Shown: piece by piece, positions 39,022-47,460 of the stretch
Layout of the letters: every line of letters begins with the position of its first letter
Position numbering within the stretch: the stretch's first letter is position 1
NCBI GenBank assembly: GCA_016793325.1
Contig: JAEUKI010000042.1
Coordinates: forward strand, 50,145 to 114,144
Length of the DNA: 64,000 nt
Source: Myxococcales bacterium
GTDB taxonomy: Bacteria > Myxococcota_A > Polyangia > Polyangiales > Ga0077539
Direction: 5' to 3'
Notes under the pieces: generated by a model
Database searches by the model: none
What the model was told of the DNA's origin: nothing
The model's input: the letters and a program-made list of their open reading frames with translations, nothing else
Program-made: the position numbers and the translations under genes

Positions 39022-40151
39022 TCGCGGCGACGACCGTCCCCGCAGCGCAGCGCGCCGAGCGCTTTCGGCCGAACCAGTTTCGTCACGCGACCACGATCGC
39101 GACGCCCGCGGCGTACCGCGACGGTCGCTGGGAGACGTTCGAGCCCAAGCCCGCGGTCGACCGAACGCTGCTCGGGCGTGTGTTTCGCCTTCGTCCGGGG
39201 CTCACGTTTACGCCGTACGCCAACCCGACGCCCTGCAACGCGCACTGCTCGTTTTGCTCCGAAGAGCTCTTGCGGATCGACGCGGACCGGCTCACAGCGA
39301 AGCGCACGATCACCGACTACGACCAGTACTTCGCGGCGCTCGATCGCGCGTGGCGCGAGCTCGACGGCTTCACGATGGGCCTCTCTCTGAGCGGGCTCGA
39401 AGCGACGTCCGAACCCGAGTGGCTCTTGCGGCTCCTGGCGTTGCTCGACGAGCACCCGCAGCTGTTTGCCGAGCGGGTGCTCTATACCAACGGCTCGGGG
39501 CTCGCGACGGACGCGCGGCTCGTGCCCGCCCTCGCCCGGGCGCGCTTCGATCGGGTCGAGCTCTCGCGCGCGCACTTCGACGAGCGACGAAATCACAGGA
39601 TCATGCGGTTCGACCTCGCGCAGCCGATTCGCCGTCGCGCCGTGTTCGAACAGACCGTTCGCGCGCTGCGGGCGCAGGCGACGGACGTTCGTCTAGTGTG
39701 CATCCTTAACGACGAGGGCGTCTCGACGATCGAGGGCGTCGAGGAGTACATCGCCGAGGCGCGGGCGCTCGGGGTCGACCGCGTCGTGTTTCGCGAGCTC
39801 AGCGTCCTCGGCGAGATCTACCTGGAGAATCGCGAGACCAAATGGATCGACCGTCACCGAGCGCCGGTGCGCGCGCTCATGGAGCGCGTGCTTCCCAGCG
39901 CGGACGCGCCGTGTGAAGTCGAAAACGTGTGTCGCGAAGGGTGGGCGCTCGAAGGCGTGACCGCGGGCTACTACTACTACAACGAAGTGTATCGACGGGA
40001 TGGCGTCGAGGTCGTTCTCGAAGGATCGAGCTACGTCGCGCACCGAGACGCCGTCGAGTCCGGCGTGCTGCAGAAGCTCGTGTTTCACTCGACGATGGAG
40101 CTCTGCGGCGATTGGGTCCCGAACGCGCAGGTGATCGGGCGCTATGGCTGA
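39018..40151 (+). CDS. Radical SAM enzyme
   Basis: A 377-residue radical SAM protein. The [4Fe-4S] motif CX3CX2C is at Cys73, Cys77, Cys80 (PTPCNAHCSFCSEELL). Glycine-rich LSLSGLEATSEPEWL fits the GGE-like SAM-binding strand, and LYTNGSGLATDARLV and VRLVCILNDEGVSTIEGVEE follow the TIM-barrel order. The C-terminal part (about 290-377) holds Cys in PCEVENVCREGW and ELCGDW, possibly an extra cluster or substrate site. It overlaps the dioxygenase stop (ATGA) and the next gene by eight bases, so all three are translated together. The reaction is unknown; a peptide or small-molecule tailoring role is likely. Confidence 0.88.
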   Translation: MIAATTVPAAQRAERFRPNQFRHATTIATPAAYRDGRWETFEPKPAVDRTLLGRVFRLRPGLTFTPYANPTPCNAHCSFCSEELLRIDADRLTAKRTITDYDQYFAALDRAWRELDGFTMGLSLSGLEATSEPEWLLRLLALLDEHPQLFAERVLYTNGSGLATDARLVPALARARFDRVELSRAHFDERRNHRIMRFDLAQPIRRRAVFEQTVRALRAQATDVRLVCILNDEGVSTIEGVEEYIAEARALGVDRVVFRELSVLGEIYLENRETKWIDRHRAPVRALMERVLPSADAPCEVENVCREGWALEGVTAGYYYYNEVYRRDGVEVVLEGSSYVAHRDAVESGVLQKLVFHSTMELCGDWVPNAQVIGRYG

Positions 40152-40671
40152 GCCGCTGGACCTTCTCCGCGCGCTCTTCGATACGCGCGTCCCGTTTGCG
40201 CTCTACGGAACGTCGGGCCTCGCGCTCGTGCACCCGAGCGTTCGCCGCGCGCTGCCCGACAGCGATCGCGACCTCGACATCGTGCTCGACCCCGACCTCG
40301 CGAACGTCCGCGCGGTGGCGGCGTTCGCTGCGAGCAAGGGCGCGGTCGTGACGTGCTGGGGCGAGCCGTTCGACCCTGCGTGGAGCGACGATGCGCTCGC
40401 GGGCAAGTACTACATTCGATGTGTATTTTCTGCGCCAGAGTGGAACACGCAGCTCGACGCGACCTACGAGTGCGACTGGTTCGACGCGCGTGAAGCGATC
40501 GGGCGCGCGACGCTGATCGACGGAGTCCCCGTGCTCGCGGAAGAAGACTTGTGGTTCTCGAAGCTGACGAAGAGCGAGCTCGGCGGCAGAGAATTCGCGG
40601 CGCGATACGGGCTCGAGATTCCATCGACTGCGCTCGCGAGGCTCGCGGCGGCGCGTCCGCGGTACTCATGA
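40144..40671 (+). CDS. Nucleotidyltransferase-like protein
   Basis: A 175-residue protein with the pol-beta-type nucleotidyltransferase pattern: LYGTSGLALVHPSVRR as the GS-bearing helix, then DSDRDLDIVLD with the metal Asp pair, and a later Asp in ATYECDWFDA. The form is that of MNT/AbiEii-like or DUF-type transferases, which add nucleotides to small molecules, RNA or protein. It overlaps the radical SAM gene by eight bases and ends the three-gene operon. Whether it is active as a transferase cannot be read from the sequence. Confidence 0.75.
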   Translation: MAEPLDLLRALFDTRVPFALYGTSGLALVHPSVRRALPDSDRDLDIVLDPDLANVRAVAAFAASKGAVVTCWGEPFDPAWSDDALAGKYYIRCVFSAPEWNTQLDATYECDWFDAREAIGRATLIDGVPVLAEEDLWFSKLTKSELGGREFAARYGLEIPSTALARLAAARPRYS

Positions 40672-40798
40672 CGCACAGCGACGAAGGCGCGAACGCGTAG
40701 GGGGACAATCGACAAAACTCAGCGGCGCGGCGGGGCCGAGGATTCCCTCTTGTTTCGTGCGCGCTCGGGGTGCGAACGTCGCGCCCAACGTTTCCCCG

Positions 40799-43498
40799 AT
40801 GAGCACGAACGTCACACGTTTTCGAGAGCGATGCCGCTGCCACGGCGTCTCGTCCAGCTACGCGTTTCCTGTGGATCCGGGCGCGGGTCCGCGGCCGTTC
40901 AAGCTGCCGGGCGACCCCGAGCGCTTCGGCCGTCCGCGCGCGTTCGACGTCAAGCGACTGGTGGTCGAGCTCTCGCTCGACCTCGGCCAACACGCGGTGG
41001 ACGCGACGGCGACGCTCACGGTCTCGAGGAAGAATCCGTCTGCAAAAACGCTGATCCTCGACGCTGTCGGCTTCGTCCTGCACAGCGTCACGGACGCGGA
41101 CGGTCGCGCGCTCGAGCATCGCTACGACGGCGATCAGCTGCACGTCGAGATGGCCGCGAGCGCCGTCGGGGCCGAGTCCGTCGTGCGCGTGCGCTACCGC
41201 GCTGTTCCGCCGCGCGGGCTGTATTTCATGGGCCCTGCGGAGCATCGGCCCAACCGCCCGTGGCAAGTGTGGAGCCAGTGCCAGGACGAAGACGCGCGCT
41301 ACTGGATCCCCTGCCACGACTATCCAAACATGCGCATGAGCACCGAGTTCATCGTGCTCGCGCCCGAGGGATGGCACGTCCTGTCGAACGGGACCCTCGT
41401 CTCTCGCGCGCCCGCCGAGGGAACGCACGGAATGGACCCCGCGCTCATCGGCGCCACGGGCCCAGGGCTCGTTCGATGGCACTGGCAGCAGCGCGAGCCG
41501 CACGTCGCGTACCTGATGACCCTCGTCGCGGGGCGCTTCAGCGAGATCGTCGCGGACACCGACGCGCTCAGCGTTCGCTACTACGTCGACCCGGGCCGCG
41601 AGGACGACGCGAAGCGCTCGTTCGGTCGCACGCCGGAGATGATCCAGCACTTCGAGCGGCTGTTCGGCGTGAAGTTTCCCTGGGCGAAATACCACCAGAT
41701 CGCGGTCCATGATTTCACCTTCGGCGGCATGGAGAACACCTCTGCCACGACGATGACGGACCGCATCTTGATCGACGCCCGCGCCGCGCTCGACAACACC
41801 GCGGACGACATCGTCGCGCACGAGCTCGCGCACCAGTGGTTCGGCGACCTCGTGACGTGCCGCGATTGGTCGCACGCGTGGCTCAACGAGGGCTTCGCGA
41901 CGTTCTGCGAGCACCTCGACGCAGAGAAGAAGCACGGCTGGGACGAGTATCGCTACTCGCTCGAAGAGCACGCGCACGGATACTTCTCCGAGGACAGAGG
42001 CCGGTACCGACGCGCGATCGTGTGCGCGACGTACAACAACCCGATCGACCTGTTCGATCGGCACCTCTACGAGAAGGGCGGCTGGGTGCTGCACATGCTG
42101 CGCTGCGAGCTCGGCGACGCGCAGTTCTTCGGCGGCGTCCGTCGCTATCTCGCCCAGCACCGCGGCGGGATCGTCGAGACGCGGGACCTCTTGCGCGCGA
42201 TGGAAGAAGAGTCCGGCCGCTCGCTCGAAGGCTTCTTCGATCAATGGGTCTATCGCGCGGGTCACCCCGAGCTCGAGGTGAAGGGCTCGCACGACCCGGA
42301 CAGCGGGCTGCTCACGGTGCGCGTGAAGCAGAAGCAAGCCGTCGACGCGGTGACGCCGCTGTTTCGCTTCACGCTCGAGGTCACGGTGAGCCACGGTCGC
42401 TCGGACGAGACGCACGCGCTCGAGGTCTCGGGCGCCGAGCATGTGTTCGTTCTTCCCTGCAAAAAAGCGCCCGATCGCGTCAACGTCGATCCCCGCGGCG
42501 CGCTGCTCGCGACCTGGTCCTTCGACCTCCCGCGCGACTGGCTGCTCGACGCCCTCGAGAGGGCGCCGAGCGCTGTCGTTCGCTTTCGCGCGGCGCACGC
42601 GCTGTCCAAGCGCGACGAGCCCGCGGTCGTCGACGCACTCGCCAACGCCGTGCGAAACGATGAGTTCTGGGGCGTCTCGGTCGAGGCCGCCGGAGCGCTC
42701 GGAGCGATGGGCTCGAAGCGGGCGTTCGACGCGCTCGCGAAGCTCGTCGACGTCGCGCACCCGAAGGTGCGGCGCGCCGTCGTCGCGGCGCTCGGCGAGT
42801 TCAAGACGGATTCAGCAGCGAAATTGCTGGCATCGAAGCTCGTCACCGGCGACGCGAGCGTCCTCGTGGAGTCCGAGCTCGCGCGGAGCGCTGGGCGCAC
42901 CCGCAAGCGAGAGCTCGTGTGGGACGCGCTCGTCACGGCGCTCGGTCGCGAATCGTGGCGCGATTTCGTGCGCGTCGGAGCGATCGACGGCCTCGCGAGG
43001 CTGCGCTCGAAGGACGCGCTCTCGCTGATCGAGCCTTACTCGGCGCGATCGGCTTCGTTGGGGACGCGCCGCACCGCCGTCAGCGCGATGGCGGAGCTCG
43101 GGCACAAAGACCGCGACGTGCGCGAGAAGCTCGAGCTCTTGATCGACCTCAACGACCCGTACTTCACGCCCGAGCTCTTTCGCGCGCTCGTGAAGCTCGG
43201 AGACAGCGACGCCATCGGCGCGATCGAGCGCGCGATCGCGAAGTCGATCGACGGACGCGTTCAGCGGCACGGACGCGAAGCGTCGCGAGCGCTTCGATCG
43301 GAGGGCGGCTCGGCGGACGAGCTCCGGCGGCTGCGCGAGCAACTCGAGCACGTCGAGCAGCGCGCGAGAGCGCTCGAAGACGCGGTCGCGACGCTCGAGG
43401 CCAAGGTCTCGCCCGCGAAGAACGAGAAGAAGAGCGAGAAGAAGACAGCGCGGAAGAAGAGCGCGCGCCCAGCGAAGAAGAGCGCGCGACGCAGGTAG
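40799..43498 (+). CDS. M1-family zinc aminopeptidase with HEAT repeats and lysine-rich tail
   Basis: An 899-residue aminopeptidase. The N-terminal beta domain (about 25-230) precedes the catalytic domain, with exopeptidase motif GGMEN (309-313), zinc site HELAH (341-345) and Glu364 in WLNEGFATFCEHLD. Tyr of the transition state is probably in YEKGGWVLHMLR. After about residue 560 come HEAT/PBS-lyase-like helical repeats (VDALANAVRNDEFWGVSVEA, AVVAALGEFKTDSAAKLLAS), in place of the usual M1 C-terminal domain. The final 25 residues are a Lys/Arg/Ala tail (KKSARPAKKSARRR). No signal peptide is apparent. The ATG at 40799 is preferred to the GTG at 40757. Confidence 0.93.
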   Translation: MSTNVTRFRERCRCHGVSSSYAFPVDPGAGPRPFKLPGDPERFGRPRAFDVKRLVVELSLDLGQHAVDATATLTVSRKNPSAKTLILDAVGFVLHSVTDADGRALEHRYDGDQLHVEMAASAVGAESVVRVRYRAVPPRGLYFMGPAEHRPNRPWQVWSQCQDEDARYWIPCHDYPNMRMSTEFIVLAPEGWHVLSNGTLVSRAPAEGTHGMDPALIGATGPGLVRWHWQQREPHVAYLMTLVAGRFSEIVADTDALSVRYYVDPGREDDAKRSFGRTPEMIQHFERLFGVKFPWAKYHQIAVHDFTFGGMENTSATTMTDRILIDARAALDNTADDIVAHELAHQWFGDLVTCRDWSHAWLNEGFATFCEHLDAEKKHGWDEYRYSLEEHAHGYFSEDRGRYRRAIVCATYNNPIDLFDRHLYEKGGWVLHMLRCELGDAQFFGGVRRYLAQHRGGIVETRDLLRAMEEESGRSLEGFFDQWVYRAGHPELEVKGSHDPDSGLLTVRVKQKQAVDAVTPLFRFTLEVTVSHGRSDETHALEVSGAEHVFVLPCKKAPDRVNVDPRGALLATWSFDLPRDWLLDALERAPSAVVRFRAAHALSKRDEPAVVDALANAVRNDEFWGVSVEAAGALGAMGSKRAFDALAKLVDVAHPKVRRAVVAALGEFKTDSAAKLLASKLVTGDASVLVESELARSAGRTRKRELVWDALVTALGRESWRDFVRVGAIDGLARLRSKDALSLIEPYSARSASLGTRRTAVSAMAELGHKDRDVREKLELLIDLNDPYFTPELFRALVKLGDSDAIGAIERAIAKSIDGRVQRHGREASRALRSEGGSADELRRLREQLEHVEQRARALEDAVATLEAKVSPAKNEKKSEKKTARKKSARPAKKSARRR

Positions 43499-43549
43499 GC
43501 TGATAGCGATACAGTCGACCGCGTCAACGAAGCGAAGAGAGGGTGTTCG

Positions 43550-44941
43550 ATGGCGAACGTGATGGCGATCGTGAGCAAGGCTGTCTTCGACAAGATGGTC
43601 GGCAAGAACAAGCCGAAGCTCGGGGACGTGCTCGCGACCAATCAGTACGTGAGCAACAACCCGAGGCTCGAGTCGGTCAAAGGCGGAGGAGCGCTGTTTC
43701 TCGTGACGGTGCGGCCGCCCAACGAGGACCTGTGGTTGGTGGCGATCCTCGAGAACCCCAAGCACAACGGGACCGCGTGGGTGTCGCCTGCGAACGCTGT
43801 CCCGATGACGGACATCGGCAAGATCAAGGACAAGCTCAAGTTCGACTCGGGCAACGGGATTCAAGCGAAGGCCGGCGCCCTGGGCATGTCGCTGCAGACG
43901 CCGCGCGTGCTCACGGACGGAGACGTCGCGCTCTTGCGCGGAGCCTCGGGCGGCGGCGCCGCACCCGCGGCGGCAGCGAAGTCCGATGACGCGCCCACCA
44001 AATCAACTGGCGCGGCAAAATCCAAGACTGTATCGATCGACCCATGGCGCTGGCGCGCGCCGCACTCGCGCCGCGAGGCGCTGTCGCTCGCGTTTTGGAC
44101 GGCGCTCAACCCGCTCGCGCAAGAGCGTCACGCGCGCGCGATCGAGCGCGCGTCGAAGGGCGCTGTGCGGTATGTGCGAGGGCACGCGTTCGGGGGACCG
44201 ACGGTTCCTTTGTTCGTGCACGTCGCGACGGGATTGCCGATGCACCTCGTGCTCGGCGGGTCGTACGCGATGGGGCTCTCGCCGCGGCAGATCGAGGCGC
44301 TGAGCAAGCTCGACGGTGGAAGCGCGCTGGCCGAGAGCGACGCGCTTCGCGCCTCGGCGCCCGTCGAGGTCGCGCCGTTCTTGCTCGCAGCGAGGCCCGT
44401 GAGCGCCGAAGGGATGATGGGGTTGCTCATGGGCGAGCGCGCGGACGCGGCGGCAGTGACCGCGATTCGTCGCGCGAACGCCAGCAAATACGCAGCGATT
44501 CTCAGCGATGGCGCCGCGGGGCGCGCCGCGCTCTCGCGGCTCCCGGTGATCGAAGCGGCGCTCGAGAGCGCAGGGCTGCGGCTGCCCTCGGAGGCCGAGT
44601 GGGAGTGGGCCGCGCGCGCAGGCGGCGACGCGCTGTTCGTGACGGGCTCGGACGAGGCGCCGACCAACGCAAAAGCGCCTGTGAATCGCCTGGGATTGGC
44701 GCGACTCGGCGAAGAGCCCGAGCTGTGCGCCGACGGTTGGAGCTCGACGCACGAGGGCGCCGCGAAGGACGGGCGCGCCCGCCCCAGAGGATCGAACGGA
44801 CTTCGCGCGATCCGCGGCGGCGCGGCCAAGAGCTGGTCGCAGCCCACGGGGTGGAAGTGGCTGCTCGCGGCGGCGCGTCGATCGAGCGCAGACGCGGGCG
44901 ACAGCGCGGCGCTGCGGCCAGCGATCTCGATCGAACTCTGA
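43550..44941 (+). CDS. FGE-sulfatase-like protein with an unrecognised N-terminal domain
   Basis: A 463-residue protein. The first about 120 residues (MANVMAIVSKAVFDKMVGKN, VKGGGALFLVTVRPPNEDLW) are a small beta-rich domain not recognised. An Ala/Gly/Ser linker (about 140-160) follows. The C-terminal part has formylglycine-enzyme features: HLVLGGSYAMGLSPRQ, RLPSEAEWEWAARAGG from Arg344, and GLRAIRGGAAKSWSQPTGW near the end. The Cys pair required by true aerobic FGE is not evident, so this is more likely a structural or ligand-binding relative. It stands alone, about 50 bases after the aminopeptidase. Confidence 0.75.
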   Translation: MANVMAIVSKAVFDKMVGKNKPKLGDVLATNQYVSNNPRLESVKGGGALFLVTVRPPNEDLWLVAILENPKHNGTAWVSPANAVPMTDIGKIKDKLKFDSGNGIQAKAGALGMSLQTPRVLTDGDVALLRGASGGGAAPAAAAKSDDAPTKSTGAAKSKTVSIDPWRWRAPHSRREALSLAFWTALNPLAQERHARAIERASKGAVRYVRGHAFGGPTVPLFVHVATGLPMHLVLGGSYAMGLSPRQIEALSKLDGGSALAESDALRASAPVEVAPFLLAARPVSAEGMMGLLMGERADAAAVTAIRRANASKYAAILSDGAAGRAALSRLPVIEAALESAGLRLPSEAEWEWAARAGGDALFVTGSDEAPTNAKAPVNRLGLARLGEEPELCADGWSSTHEGAAKDGRARPRGSNGLRAIRGGAAKSWSQPTGWKWLLAAARRSSADAGDSAALRPAISIEL

Positions 44942-45292
44942 TCGCGACGCGTGGTGCGAAGCGCGCGACTCACCTCGAGTGCGTAACAACGAACGCTGTG
45001 CGCACGGCGCGCAGCAGGGGGATCGCGACGCTGTCGAGCGCTGGGCGCGCGGCTCGATCTGCGGTAGAAGGCCGCCGCAATCGTTGCAGACTGCGCGCAC
45101 GCATCGCACAGTCGAACGCAGCTTCGCGTCGGGTCGGCGACGTGCTCGCGCCCGGCCAGATCTCAATCCATCAGCGATCGCGCGAGCGCGGCTTCCTTCG
45201 AACATCAGCACTGCTGTAGACGATCGACCAACGACCCAGTGTGGAACGATCTGTGCGTTCCGCGCGCGAGAGCTATCACCACGAGAGCAGTC
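44942..45292. other. Intergenic region upstream of hpd
   Basis: About 350 bases with no maintained coding frame on either strand, no RNA gene and no repeat seen. It should hold the promoter of the hpd-desaturase pair. No obvious operator dyad was found. Confidence 0.4.
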
Positions 45293-46354
45293 ATGGACAC
45301 CAACAATCCCCTCGGGCTGCGCGGCATCTCCTTCGTCGAGTTCGCCTCGGACGACCCTTCGAAGCTGCACGCGCTCTTCACGGCCTTCGGCTTCTCGCGC
45401 GTCGCGAAGCACTCGACGCGCGCGATCGACCTGTATCGACAGAACGACATCGTGTTTCTTCTCAACCGCGACGCCAACAGCGTCGGAAGCCGGTTCGCGA
45501 AGGTGCACGGCCCCTCGATCGCGTCGATGGGTTGGCGCTTCGACGCGCCCGTCCCTGCGGTGGACGGCGCTGTCGCGCGCGGCGCGAAGCGCGCCACCGA
45601 GGTCGACCTGCTCGCGGGCAGCGCGGCGATGCCGGCGATCTATGGCATCGGCGACAGCTTGCTCTACTTCGTCGACGCCGCGGACAAAGACCCCTTCGCG
45701 ACGATGGGCTTCGTGCCGCACGACGAGCCCGTGCTCGTGAAGGACAAGGGCTTCGCCTTCATCGATCACCTGACGAACAACGTCTACAAGGGCACGATGG
45801 ATCAGTGGGCGGCCTTCTACAAGTCGATCTTCGGCTTCACGGAGGTGCGGTACTTCGACATTCGCGGCGTGAAGACGGGCCTGACGTCGTACGCGCTGCG
45901 CTCGCCGGACGGGTCGTTCTGCATCCCCATCAACGAGGCGGACGAGAAGAAGTCGCAGATCAACGAGTACCTCGACGAGTACAAGGGGCCGGGCGTCCAG
46001 CACCTCGCGTTCGCGACGAAGGACATCCTCGGCTCGCTCGCCGCGCTCGAGGGTGCGCCGATCGAGTTTCTCGACATCGAGAACGGCTACTACGACACGG
46101 TGTTCGACCGCGTGAAGAACGTGCGCGAAGACCGCGCGGAGATCGCCAAGCGCAACGTCCTCGTCGACGGAGACGACGACGGGTATCTCCTGCAAATCTT
46201 CACGAAGAACCTCGTCGGGCCGATCTTCATCGAGCTCATTCAGCGCGAGAACAACCTGTCGTTCGGCGAGGGAAACTTCGGAGCGCTCTTCCGCTCGATC
46301 GAGCGCGACCAGATGAAGCGAGGGGTCTTCGCAGACAAAGGAGCCAACGCGTGA
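45293..46354 (+). CDS. hpd: 4-hydroxyphenylpyruvate dioxygenase
   Basis: A 353-residue two-module VOC-type enzyme that converts 4-hydroxyphenylpyruvate to homogentisate in tyrosine breakdown. The iron ligands are His159 (FAFIDHLTNNVYKG), His237 (GPGVQHLAFATKDI) and Glu314 (PIFIELIQRENN). C-terminal features NLSFGEGNFGALFRSIERDQ are typical of HPPD. The ATG at 45293 fits the family length. The stop overlaps the start of the desaturase gene as GTGA, an unusual pairing. Homogentisate could also feed pigment or plastoquinone/tocopherol-like chemistry, but no such genes are here. Confidence 0.96.
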   Translation: MDTNNPLGLRGISFVEFASDDPSKLHALFTAFGFSRVAKHSTRAIDLYRQNDIVFLLNRDANSVGSRFAKVHGPSIASMGWRFDAPVPAVDGAVARGAKRATEVDLLAGSAAMPAIYGIGDSLLYFVDAADKDPFATMGFVPHDEPVLVKDKGFAFIDHLTNNVYKGTMDQWAAFYKSIFGFTEVRYFDIRGVKTGLTSYALRSPDGSFCIPINEADEKKSQINEYLDEYKGPGVQHLAFATKDILGSLAALEGAPIEFLDIENGYYDTVFDRVKNVREDRAEIAKRNVLVDGDDDGYLLQIFTKNLVGPIFIELIQRENNLSFGEGNFGALFRSIERDQMKRGVFADKGANA

Positions 46355-47448
46355 GCAGTGACGTTGGGCTGACGATGGATCAAGGGCCGTACGCGCCAGA
46401 GATCCCCGACGACGACTCGCCAGCGGTGGCTGCGAGCGACGCGAACGCCAGCGGAGCGCGCAGCGGAAAGTCGCTCATCGAGGCCTCGCGAGTGTTCGCG
46501 CGGGAGTCGACCGGGCGCACGGTGTGGGAGACGTTCACGACGTTCGCGGTGCTCTCGGCGACGCTCGCGGGCGCGGCGTCGACGGCGGTTCCCCTCGCGG
46601 CGCGCCTCGCGTTGGCGGTGATCGCGGGCCTCACGATCGTGCGCGGGTTCATTCTGTATCACGACTGCCTGCACGGCGCGCTCTACCGAGGCAAGTCGCC
46701 GTTCGCCCGCGTGATGCGCGGCGTGATGTGGCTCTACGGGATGTTCGTCCTCACGCCGCCTGCGGTGTGGCGCAGCTCGCACAACTACCACCACGCGAAC
46801 ACGGCCAAGCTCGTCGGGTCGCACATCGGCTCGTACCCGACGATGACGATCGAGATGTTTCGCCGCGCAAAACCGGCACAGAAATTCATGTACCGCGCGG
46901 TGAGGCACCCGCTCACGATGCTCTTCGGCGCCGGGACGGTGTTTCTCTTCGGGATGTGCCTCGGCCCGCTGACGCGCGACCCGAAGAAGCACTGGGACTC
47001 GGGGCTCGCGCTCGTGATGCACGGCTTCGTGGCGGCCGCGGTGATCGCGAAGTTCGGCCTCGGCGTGTGGCTCGTCGCGGTGCTCTTGCCGTTGATGGTG
47101 GCGTGCGCGACCGGCGCGTATCTCTTCTACGCGCAGCACAACTTCCCCGGCATCTTGATCCAGGGCCGCGAGAAGTGGAGCTACACGACGGCGGCGCTCG
47201 AGTCCTCGAGCATGATGGAGACCGGCCCGCTCATGGCGTGGTTTACCGGCAACATCGGCTACCACCACGTGCACCACTTGAACCCCGGGATCCCGTTCTA
47301 TCGCTTGCCCGAGGCGATGGCGTCGATCCCCGAGCTTCAGAATCCCCACAAGACGTCCCTGCGTCCCAAGGACATCGCGGCGTGTCTTCGCCTCGCGCTC
47401 TGGGACATGCGCCAGAAGAAGATGGTCGGCTACTCCGCGGCAGAGTAG
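46351..47448 (+). CDS. Membrane fatty-acid desaturase (DesA/delta-12-like)
   Basis: A 365-residue membrane di-iron desaturase. Histidine boxes are HDCLHG (in GFILYHDCLHGALYRG), HNYHH (in RSSHNYHHANTAKL) and HHVHH (in IGYHHVHHLNPGIPFY), in the order and spacing of acyl-lipid desaturases. Spans include AARLALAVIAGLTIVRGFIL and LLPLMVACATGAYLFYAQH. The N-terminal 45 residues are acidic and disordered. The GTG at 46351 overlaps the hpd stop (GTGA) and has AAAGGAG eight bases upstream; an in-frame ATG at 46375 is an alternative. Its sequence is distinct from the desaturase at 1988. Confidence 0.93.
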   Translation: MSSDVGLTMDQGPYAPEIPDDDSPAVAASDANASGARSGKSLIEASRVFARESTGRTVWETFTTFAVLSATLAGAASTAVPLAARLALAVIAGLTIVRGFILYHDCLHGALYRGKSPFARVMRGVMWLYGMFVLTPPAVWRSSHNYHHANTAKLVGSHIGSYPTMTIEMFRRAKPAQKFMYRAVRHPLTMLFGAGTVFLFGMCLGPLTRDPKKHWDSGLALVMHGFVAAAVIAKFGLGVWLVAVLLPLMVACATGAYLFYAQHNFPGILIQGREKWSYTTAALESSSMMETGPLMAWFTGNIGYHHVHHLNPGIPFYRLPEAMASIPELQNPHKTSLRPKDIAACLRLALWDMRQKKMVGYSAAE

Positions 47449-47460
47449 TCGCAGGGCCGC

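Noticed and set aside
40142..42760. 872-residue frame antisense to the aminopeptidase and NTase-like genes
   Set aside because: It runs through two genes with clear motifs on the plus strand and shows no motif of its own.
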